Shown in pieces: positions 1-5,341 of a DNA stretch of 5,341 bases. The notes under the pieces are model-generated. The model was not told the DNA's origin. It made no database searches and was given only the letters and a program-made list of their open reading frames with translations. A program made the position numbers and the translations under genes. Source of the stretch: Bacillota bacterium (GTDB lineage: Bacteria; Bacillota; Clostridia; Saccharofermentanales; UBA5734); assembly GCA_023438965.1 (NCBI GenBank), contig JAEXPB010000427.1, positions 1-5,341 on the forward strand, written 5' to 3'. Position 1 is the stretch's first letter, and every line of letters starts with the position of its first letter.

Positions 1-1135
1 ACGTCAGGTATACCTGCAGGAAAATGGTAATCGGCAAATGGACCGATAGCAGGATCTGCGAGAAAATCAAGGCCTGGTAGGGGTCGACGATAAAGAGGAT
101 GGCCAGACTGGCCGTCACCAGTGTCAACGCGATCCCCCAGCGGGTATGGCTGTCGCGGATATCGTACGGTTCGCGGAAAATGCCGGAAAAGATGCTGCCG
201 CCAGCCATACCGGCGGTCACGGCCGCCGAGACGCCGGAAAAAAGGAAAGCCAGGGCGAAGATCGCCGCGGCGGCCTGACCAAGCAGCGGCTGCAGCATCT
301 GCTGGGCCTGGGCCAGGTCGGTGACAGCCGTCTGGCGGCTGAAGAAAGTAGCGGCGGCGATCAGGATGATCGCACTGTTGATCGCCCAGCCAACGCCCAT
401 CGAAAGGATCGTGTCGGCAAATTCGTATTTAAGCTGCCGCACCCGGACTGCCTCGTCTTCCAGATTCCATTGCCGGCTCTGGATGACTTCCGAATGCAGG
501 AACAGGTTGTGCGGCATGACCACCGCACCCAGAACGCTCATCACGATGGCGACCGATCCGGCGGGAAACGACGGCACAACGCTGCTGACCGCCGCGGTCT
601 GCCATTCGACCCGGACAAAAGTCAGCTCGATGATGAACGAAAGGCCGATCAGCGAAACAAAGCCGATGATCCATTTCTCCAACTTCCGGTAGGAATTGGT
701 GAACAGCATCCAGAGGATGAAGGCCAGGACCAGGATGACGCCGATCTTGACCGGCAGGCGGAACAGCATGTGCAGGGCCAGCGCTGCGCCGAGGATCTCG
801 GCCAGCGCGGTGGATACCGCCGCGATCATGGCGCTGGCAAGGACCAGCCGGCTGACCCAGGGACGGGTGAAAGCCGTGGCCGCCTCGGACAGGCACAGGC
901 CGGTGGTGATGCCCAGATGGGCGGCGTTGTGCTGCAGGATGATCAGGAAGATTGTCGACAGGGTGACGACCCACAGCAGGGAATAGCCAAAGCCGGAACC
1001 GGCGGCAATATTGGCCGCCCAGTTGCCGGGATCGATAAAGCCGATCGTGACCAGGAACCCCGGTCCGATGTATTTGAGAAAATCCAGCGCCATCAGCCGC
1101 GGCTTATGCTCGCCGCGGAAAAGCTTCGGCATCAT
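1..1135 (-). CDS. NRAMP-family divalent metal (Mn2+/Fe2+) transporter, 3' end cut by window edge
   Basis: Integral inner-membrane importer of the NRAMP/MntH family, expected to bring Mn2+ or Fe2+ into the cell using the proton gradient. The reading frame is open from 1135 to the window edge, giving 378 residues. Family members are usually about 410-450 residues, so only the last transmembrane segment or so is missing. The two signature metal-site motifs are intact: DPGN in the first helix (residues 35-38, within GFIDPGNWAANIAAGS) and MPHN in the sixth helix (residues 207-210, within GAVVMPHNLFLHSE). The Asp, Asn and Met ligands typical of transition-metal NRAMPs are all present, which argues against the Mg2+- or Al3+-type relatives. 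Long hydrophobic segments fill the rest. Two tandem ATG codons (1135 and 1132) begin the frame. The first overlaps the stop codon of the dioxygenase gene, and no clear Shine-Dalgarno sequence precedes them, so translation probably depends on coupling. The choice between Mn and Fe cannot be made from sequence. Confidence 0.95.
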   Translation of the reverse strand, partial: MMPKLFRGEHKPRLMALDFLKYIGPGFLVTIGFIDPGNWAANIAAGSGFGYSLLWVVTLSTIFLIILQHNAAHLGITTGLCLSEAATAFTRPWVSRLVLASAMIAAVSTALAEILGAALALHMLFRLPVKIGVILVLAFILWMLFTNSYRKLEKWIIGFVSLIGLSFIIELTFVRVEWQTAAVSSVVPSFPAGSVAIVMSVLGAVVMPHNLFLHSEVIQSRQWNLEDEAVRVRQLKYEFADTILSMGVGWAINSAIILIAAATFFSRQTAVTDLAQAQQMLQPLLGQAAAAIFALAFLFSGVSAAVTAGMAGGSIFSGIFREPYDIRDSHTRWGIALTLVTASLAILFIVDPYQALIFSQILLSVHLPITIFLQVYLT

Positions 1136-1896
1136 TGAAACAGGTAACTCGTCATGGACAGGGAGCCCATCAGGCAGGCGCTGTTGAATATTTCCACCTG
1201 GTCCTGCGGATCGGTTGCCCCCAGTACATACAACAGCGGATCGAAATGCTCGGTTGTTGGGATCGCCAGCTCCGCCGAATAACCAGCCGACCGGTAATCC
1301 ACGACTTGAGGATATTCTCTGGCGATAATCCGGTCTTGAATATACTGGTCGAATTCAACCGCCCAAGGGTAACCGTCCGCCATGTTCCAATTGATTCGAG
1401 CCAGGTTGTGCACCACATTGCCGCTCCCCAGGATCAGGATGCCTTGGTCGCGTAAAGGTTTCAGCGCCTGGCCGGCCTGGAAGTGAAAAATCCTGGCTGC
1501 CTGGCGATCCAGGCTTATTTGGACGACCGGGATATCAGCCTGCGGATACATGTGGGTCAGGACTGACCATGTCCCATGGTCGATCCCCCAGCTGTTGTCG
1601 ATTTGGCAGCCAGCGAGCATCGTCTGGAGCTGATGCGCCAAGGCCGGATCACCCGGCGGCTGGTAATGAACTTGGTACAGTTCCTCCGGAAAGCCATACA
1701 TATCATAAACAACCTTCGGACGCAGGCTGTCAGTGGTACGGACAGACGGAGTGGTCCAGTGGGCTGAAATGGCCAGAATGGCCGATGGTCGGGGGATTCG
1801 GGCGGCGATCGTTGCCCATCCCCGGGTATGCCGATTGTCTTCAATAGCATTCATCGGCGACCCGTGGCCAACAAACAATACCGGCATTCTAACCAA
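1132..1896 (-). CDS. YgiD/DODA-type class III extradiol ring-cleavage dioxygenase
   Basis: A cytoplasmic metalloenzyme of the LigB/DODA superfamily, closest in layout to E. coli YgiD (4,5-DOPA extradiol dioxygenase). It is 254 residues from the TTG at 1896, a normal length. The N-terminal motif RMPVLFVGHGSPMNAI is diagnostic. Candidate metal-binding histidines, numbered from this start, are His11 (GHGSP), His46 (SAHW), His163 (GSGNVVHNL) and His217 (TEHFDPL). Their order and spacing match the four zinc ligands known in YgiD. The conserved DHGTWS motif, with His107, supplies a likely catalytic histidine. Start choice: the frame can also begin with GTG at 1905, but that codon lies inside the Shine-Dalgarno sequence GGGAGGTGA. 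TTG at 1896 sits 8 bases after GGAGG and gives the N-terminus seen in relatives. The stop codon overlaps the NRAMP start by the pattern ATGA. YgiD cleaves DOPA in vitro, but the natural substrate of such enzymes outside plants is generally unknown, so no pathway is assigned. Confidence 0.92.
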   Translation of the reverse strand: MVRMPVLFVGHGSPMNAIEDNRHTRGWATIAARIPRPSAILAISAHWTTPSVRTTDSLRPKVVYDMYGFPEELYQVHYQPPGDPALAHQLQTMLAGCQIDNSWGIDHGTWSVLTHMYPQADIPVVQISLDRQAARIFHFQAGQALKPLRDQGILILGSGNVVHNLARINWNMADGYPWAVEFDQYIQDRIIAREYPQVVDYRSAGYSAELAIPTTEHFDPLLYVLGATDPQDQVEIFNSACLMGSLSMTSYLFQ

Positions 1897-1901
1897 GGCA
1901 T

Positions 1902-1910
1902 TCACCTCCC
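1902..1910 (-). promoter_or_regulatory. Strong Shine-Dalgarno sequence deciding the dioxygenase start
   Basis: The minus strand reads GGGAGGTGA, a near-perfect anti-16S match. It contains a GTG (1905-1903) that is in frame with the dioxygenase, and it is followed after an 8-base gap by an in-frame TTG (1896-1894). A GTG inside the ribosome-binding sequence has no room for its own Shine-Dalgarno pairing. The TTG is therefore the better start. An ATG at 1901-1899 is in the wrong frame. Confidence 0.7.
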
Positions 1911-1966
1911 GCGTTGCTCACGATCCGGCGGCTATGACAATGGCTGTCCAGCGGCGACCCGGCAGC

Positions 1967-3901
1967 CTACCGCTCGTAATATGTGTAGCCGCGCAGGCCG
2001 TTCTCATAGGCCCGCATGATTTCCTTACGGTCGACGGCATTTATCAAGCCGTCATGGATGGCGTCCTCGGCGGTTTGCCGGAAACGGGTGACCATCCGCT
2101 TGGGGTCAAACTCGACATAGGTCAGCACGTCAGCCACGCTGTCGCCATGGATTTCCTTGACCAGATCGAAGCTGCCGTCGCTATTCACCCGGATGCTGAC
2201 CACATTCGTGTCGCCAAACAGATTATGCAAATCACCCAGGGTTTCCTGATAGGCGCCGACCAGGAAAATGCCCAGATAGTAGTCGTCGCCGTTTTTCAGC
2301 TCGTGCAGCGGCAGCGTGCGCTTCACATCGTGCAGATCGATGAACCGGTCGATCTTGCCGTCGCAGTCGCAGGTGATATCCGCAACGACCGCGCTGCGCT
2401 TCGGCGCTTCCAGCAGGCGGTGGACCGGCATGATCGGGAAAAGCTGATCGATCGCCCAGCTGTCCGGGATCGATTGGAAAACCGAGAAATTGCAGTAATA
2501 AATATCGGCGATCGCGCTGTCCAGATCTTCGAAATCCGGCGGCGGGTTCTTCAGCTTCTGCTGCTCGCGGGCGATCTGGCTGATCGTGTTCCAGAAGATC
2601 TTCTCTGAGAAGGAACGATCGCGCAGGCTGATCCGGCCGTGCTTGAACATGTCGCGGATCTCGTCCCGGTAATACAGGGCGTCATTGTAGCATTCCTGAA
2701 TGTTCTTCAGGCTGATGCTCTTGTAAACATCAAACAGGTTGCGGATCTGCTCGGCAGTGCTTCCCGGCAATTCCTCCGGCAGGTCATAACGCTCCAGTTT
2801 TTCGATGTCGAGGACATTGCAGAGCAGCACCGAGTAGTAGGCCACTGTGGCGCGGCCGGATTCGGTCACGATCGTCGGGTGCGGCACGGCGCCGGGATCC
2901 AGGATGGACATGACGGCTTCGACAATGTCGGTGCAATACTCTTCGAGCGTGTAGTTGCGGCTGTTGACGTAATTGGTGTTCGAGCCGTCATAGTCGACGG
3001 CCAGGCCGCCGCCCAGATCCAGGTAGCCCATCGGAGCGCCTTCCCGGACCAGCTCGGCATAGATTTGGGTCGCTTCCAGGACGGCGGAGCGGATATCCCT
3101 GATATTCGGGATCTGTGAGCCCAGATGGTAATGCAGCAGGCGCAGCGAATCGAGCATACCCCGTTCTTTCAGGGCATCGACGATGCCGATGACCTCGGTG
3201 ACATTCAGGCCAAAGATGCTGCGGTCGCCGCCGGATTCGGTCCAGTGCCCGCCGGCCTTGGCCGACAGCTTGATGCGGACGCCAATGTTGGGCTTGACAC
3301 CGAGGGCTTCCGAACGTTCGAGGACCGAATCGAGCTCAGTCGGGATCTCGATCACGAAAAAGCATTTAAAACCCATCTTGACCGCAAAAAGGCACAGGTC
3401 GATGAATTCCTCGTCCTTATAGCCGTTGCAGATCAGGCAGGCTTCCTTGTCCTTGATGACGGACAGGGCGGCGATCAATTCAGCCTTGCTGCCGACTTCC
3501 AGCCCGTGGTGGTAACGCTGACCGAATCGGATCCCTTCCTCGACCACCTGCTGCTGCTGGTTGACCTTGATCGGATAGACGCCACGGTAGCAGCCTTTAT
3601 ATTCCAGCTTGCGCATGGCTTCGCCGAAAGAATTGTTCAGGTCGGAGATCTGGGAGTCGAGCAGGTTCTCGAAACGCAAGAGTACCGGCATCTCCATGCC
3701 GCGGTCCCGAATGCCGGATATGATATCCATCAGGCTGACTGCCGCTTTCGGATTGCTTTTGTCCGGACTGACCAGAACTTCGCCCTTGCCGGAAATCGAG
3801 AAATAGCCGGCACCCCAATTCCGGATGCCGTATAGTTCTTCCGATTTCTCCCGGGTCCATCGATTCAACAATTCAGATTTGTCGTTCAAGGCTTTCTCCA
3901 T
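1967..3901 (-). CDS. speA: Biosynthetic arginine decarboxylase (PLP-dependent, fold III)
   Basis: Decarboxylates L-arginine to agmatine plus CO2, the first step of the agmatine route to putrescine and other polyamines. It is 644 residues, close to the usual 630-660. The N-terminal family motif LYGIRNWGAGYFSISGKGEV is at about residues 23-42. The PLP-binding lysine is Lys112 in GVYPIKVNQQQQ. The alanine-racemase-like barrel continues with HYHLGSQ (257-263) and the PLP-phosphate glycine loop GGGLAVDYDG (297-306). The C-terminal beta domain carries DITCDCDG (508-515). Cys511 in this motif aligns with the conserved active-site cysteine of fold III decarboxylases. The middle helical insertion typical of SpeA, absent from short ornithine and diaminopimelate decarboxylases, is present (about residues 370-480). 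The ATG at 3901 is the only reasonable start: the frame upstream has no ATG, GTG or TTG before a stop at 3974-3976. No good Shine-Dalgarno sequence precedes it, which is unusual for a gene with its own strong promoter. No agmatinase or agmatine deiminase gene is in the window. Confidence 0.97.
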   Translation of the reverse strand: MEKALNDKSELLNRWTREKSEELYGIRNWGAGYFSISGKGEVLVSPDKSNPKAAVSLMDIISGIRDRGMEMPVLLRFENLLDSQISDLNNSFGEAMRKLEYKGCYRGVYPIKVNQQQQVVEEGIRFGQRYHHGLEVGSKAELIAALSVIKDKEACLICNGYKDEEFIDLCLFAVKMGFKCFFVIEIPTELDSVLERSEALGVKPNIGVRIKLSAKAGGHWTESGGDRSIFGLNVTEVIGIVDALKERGMLDSLRLLHYHLGSQIPNIRDIRSAVLEATQIYAELVREGAPMGYLDLGGGLAVDYDGSNTNYVNSRNYTLEEYCTDIVEAVMSILDPGAVPHPTIVTESGRATVAYYSVLLCNVLDIEKLERYDLPEELPGSTAEQIRNLFDVYKSISLKNIQECYNDALYYRDEIRDMFKHGRISLRDRSFSEKIFWNTISQIAREQQKLKNPPPDFEDLDSAIADIYYCNFSVFQSIPDSWAIDQLFPIMPVHRLLEAPKRSAVVADITCDCDGKIDRFIDLHDVKRTLPLHELKNGDDYYLGIFLVGAYQETLGDLHNLFGDTNVVSIRVNSDGSFDLVKEIHGDSVADVLTYVEFDPKRMVTRFRQTAEDAIHDGLINAVDRKEIMRAYENGLRGYTYYER

Positions 3902-4022
3902 TTCTGCGGGTGCCGGCAGCAGGAGCGGCGCGGTCCGGGCAAGGTCCGTAATAGTGGTTTCGTCCAGAGATATTCAGGATGCATTTCGGATTATAGCTAA
4001 ATGTGACCCCCACGTCTATATG
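3902..4022 (-). other. proS-speA intergenic region: speA promoter and about 80-base 5' leader
   Basis: This is the longest non-coding gap. The proS-proximal end holds the promoter, and the rest is the speA leader. I see no hairpin followed by a T-run, so proS transcription may read through into speA. The leader contains a bulged inverted repeat (TGCCCGG at 3941-3935 with CCGGCA at 3916-3911, 18-base loop) and two copies of CGGACC (3948-3943 and 3937-3932). A 32-codon ORF starts at 3984 and overlaps the start of speA; it is discussed under findings. Nothing resembles a known riboswitch or T-box. Confidence 0.6.
3990..4018 (-). promoter_or_regulatory. Sigma-70/sigma-A-type promoter for speA
   Basis: On the minus strand a perfect -10 hexamer TATAAT (3995-3990) lies 17 bases downstream of TAGACG (4018-4013), which matches the TTGACA consensus at four of six positions. 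The surroundings are locally AT-rich within an otherwise GC-rich window. It sits immediately after the proS stop codon, exactly where a promoter for speA and the downstream genes would be expected. The transcript would start near 3984-3983. The call rests on pattern matching only. Confidence 0.7.
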
Positions 4023-5341
4023 CTAGCGGGAATGTTCCGTCATCACTTCCCGAATCGCCGTCACGGCATCCGCCAGTGGCACTTTGCGGCTGATTTTCTT
4101 GTCGCGGGTGACGATTTCGCAGCAATTCTCCTGCAGGTTGCGCGGGCTGACCACCACCCGGATCGGCACCCCCAGCAAGTCGGCATCGGCGAACATCACG
4201 CCGGCCCGGACCGGCCGGTCGTCGTAGATGACCTCGATCTTCTCCCGCTGGAGTTCCGCATACAGGGCGTCAGCCTGGCTGCGGACGCAAGCATCGTCGC
4301 AGCGCACGCCACAGAGGTGCACCTGCCAGGGCGCGATGGCCAGCGGCCAGATCGGTCCGTATTCGTCGTGACGGGCTTCACAGACCGACGCGGCCAACCG
4401 GCCGATGCCGATGCCGTAACAGCCCATGATCGGGTATTTGGCATTGCCGGCCGGATCGATAAAGGTCATGTGCATGGCCTGGGTGTATTTGGTACCCAAC
4501 TGGAAGATATTGCCGACCTCGATGCCACGTTCGATCCGGATCGCCGGCCGGCCGCAGCGTGGACATATGCTTCCGGCCTTGATTTTTGCCAGGTCCAGAT
4601 AGGTAACCGCGCCGACATCCCGTTCGATCTGCAAGCCGGTGTAATGGTATTCGGCAAGATTGGCGCCGCAAACCAGGTTCTGCGTGCCGCGCAGGGAACG
4701 GTCGTACAGCACGGTGAATTCGCCGTTCAAGCCGCAGGGTCCGATGAAGCCGGCCTGTAAGCCGCTGGTGTCGTTTTCGCCGATCACCGCCGGCTGGATT
4801 TCCTCGCCGAGGAGATTCACCAGTTTGGTTTCATTGATTTCCAGGTCGCCGCGGATGAAGACGATCACCAGGCCGCAGGTCTGGCTTTTCCGGTAAACGA
4901 CGGCTTTGCAGGAGCGTACTGCCGGAACATCGAGGAAAGTGCAGACTTCGTCGATCGTATGCTGTTCTGGCGTGTAGACCAGCCGCAAAGATTCGACCGG
5001 TCCGGTGTTTTCGCTTTCGACCAGGCACTCGGCGGCTTCCTGGTTGGCGCGGTAATCGCATGCGCCGCAGACCGCGATCGCGTCTTCGCCCACCGGTGTC
5101 AGCAACATGAATTCATGGGACAAACTGCCGCCCATCATGCCGGAATCGGCAGCTACGGCAACGACCTCGGGCAGGCCGGCTCGGGCAAAAATCCGGTGGT
5201 ACGCTTGCAGGCACCGGTTATAGTAATTTTCCAGGTCAGCTTGGGAGGTGTGGAAGGAATAAGCATCCTTCATTGTGAACTCGCGCACACGGATCAGCCC
5301 GCCGCGCGGCCGCGCCTCGTCGCGGAACTTGGTCTGGATCT
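4023..5341 (-). CDS. proS: Prolyl-tRNA synthetase, bacterial type with editing domain, 5' end cut by window edge
   Basis: A cytoplasmic class II aminoacyl-tRNA synthetase that charges tRNA-Pro with proline. The frame stays open to the window edge; 438 codons are visible, so about 130 N-terminal residues (motif 1 region) lie outside. The GTG at 5288 is internal, because the upstream codons continue the conserved motif 2 (QTKFRDEARPRGGLIR, then VREFTMKDAYSFH). Numbering from the first full codon at 5339, further landmarks are GGSLSHEF (70-77), an INS/YbaK-like editing insertion at roughly 120-255 that clears mischarged Ala-tRNA-Pro, with a probable key lysine near 145 (SCKAVVYR), a CPRCG pair (259-263), RGIEVGNIFQLGTKY, and motif 3 MGCYGIGIGR (305-314). 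The C-terminal anticodon-binding domain begins near WPLAIAPWQVHL and runs to the TAG at 4023. All expected motifs are intact. This is the long bacterial form, not the archaeal/eukaryotic form. Confidence 0.97.
   Translation of the reverse strand, partial: IQTKFRDEARPRGGLIRVREFTMKDAYSFHTSQADLENYYNRCLQAYHRIFARAGLPEVVAVAADSGMMGGSLSHEFMLLTPVGEDAIAVCGACDYRANQEAAECLVESENTGPVESLRLVYTPEQHTIDEVCTFLDVPAVRSCKAVVYRKSQTCGLVIVFIRGDLEINETKLVNLLGEEIQPAVIGENDTSGLQAGFIGPCGLNGEFTVLYDRSLRGTQNLVCGANLAEYHYTGLQIERDVGAVTYLDLAKIKAGSICPRCGRPAIRIERGIEVGNIFQLGTKYTQAMHMTFIDPAGNAKYPIMGCYGIGIGRLAASVCEARHDEYGPIWPLAIAPWQVHLCGVRCDDACVRSQADALYAELQREKIEVIYDDRPVRAGVMFADADLLGVPIRVVVSPRNLQENCCEIVTRDKKISRKVPLADAVTAIREVMTEHSR

Noticed and set aside
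146..1138. 330-codon open frame on the plus strand opposite the NRAMP gene
   Set aside because: It is antisense to an intact transporter with both signature motifs. Its translation is rich in D, R, Q and G with no recognisable domain, as expected for the opposite strand of a GC-rich membrane-protein gene.
1906..1966. Possible promoter or terminator between speA and the dioxygenase gene
   Set aside because: The minus strand has a TTGTCA that resembles a -35 box, but no -10-like hexamer follows at 16-18 bases. Short GC-rich complementary segments exist, but none forms a clean stem followed by a T-run.
1733..2608. 291-codon plus-strand frame opposite the dioxygenase start and the speA 3' part
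   Set aside because: It spans two real minus-strand genes and their intergenic gap. Its translation looks like an antisense shadow (V/I/D/Q/R-rich, no motif) and it has no convincing ribosome-binding site.
3125..3835. 236-codon plus-strand frame inside speA
   Set aside because: It lies wholly antisense to strongly conserved speA codons. No family resemblance or start signal supports it.
3825..4760. 311-codon plus-strand frame crossing the proS-speA intergenic region
   Set aside because: It is antisense to both genes and crosses the speA promoter. Composition is typical of a reverse-complement shadow and no domain is recognisable.
5286..5288. GTG at 5288 as the start of proS
   Set aside because: The frame continues upstream through the conserved class II motif 2 to the window edge, so this codon is an internal valine.

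Overview
All four genes in this window lie on the minus strand. Reading in the direction of transcription, from high to low coordinates, they are: the 3' two-thirds or more of a prolyl-tRNA synthetase gene (proS, cut by the right edge), a complete biosynthetic arginine decarboxylase gene (speA), a complete YgiD/DODA-type extradiol dioxygenase gene, and an NRAMP metal transporter gene cut by the left edge. No tRNA, rRNA, CRISPR array, insertion sequence or long repeat is visible. The longest non-coding stretch is about 120 bases.

The genes are tightly packed, fairly GC-rich, and use bacterial start and stop signals, including a probable TTG start. ProS is the bacterial form with an inserted YbaK-like editing domain, and SpeA is the long fold-III form. 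This is a bacterial chromosome with ordinary housekeeping content. The sequence does not fix the phylum. A Gram-positive anaerobe-like lineage such as Clostridia or Negativicutes is plausible from the style of the proteins, but this is a low-confidence impression.

Layout: proS ends at 4023. Directly after its stop codon there is a good sigma-70-type promoter (-35 TAGACG, 17-base spacer, -10 TATAAT) pointing at speA, with about 80 bases between the predicted transcript start and the speA ATG. speA ends at 1967. After a 61-70-base gap with no terminator, a strong Shine-Dalgarno sequence leads into the dioxygenase gene. The dioxygenase stop codon overlaps the first ATG of the NRAMP gene (ATGA), so these two are probably translationally coupled. 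speA, the dioxygenase gene and the NRAMP gene therefore look like one transcription unit.

Function: SpeA converts arginine to agmatine, the first step of the agmatine route to putrescine. The agmatine-processing genes are not in this window. The dioxygenase is a metal-dependent (Zn/Fe) enzyme of unknown natural substrate, and the NRAMP protein should import Mn2+ or Fe2+. Why a polyamine gene, a dioxygenase gene and a metal importer gene share a transcript is not obvious. This grouping and a possible arginine-containing leader ORF before speA are the most interesting points here. I see no clearly new biological system.
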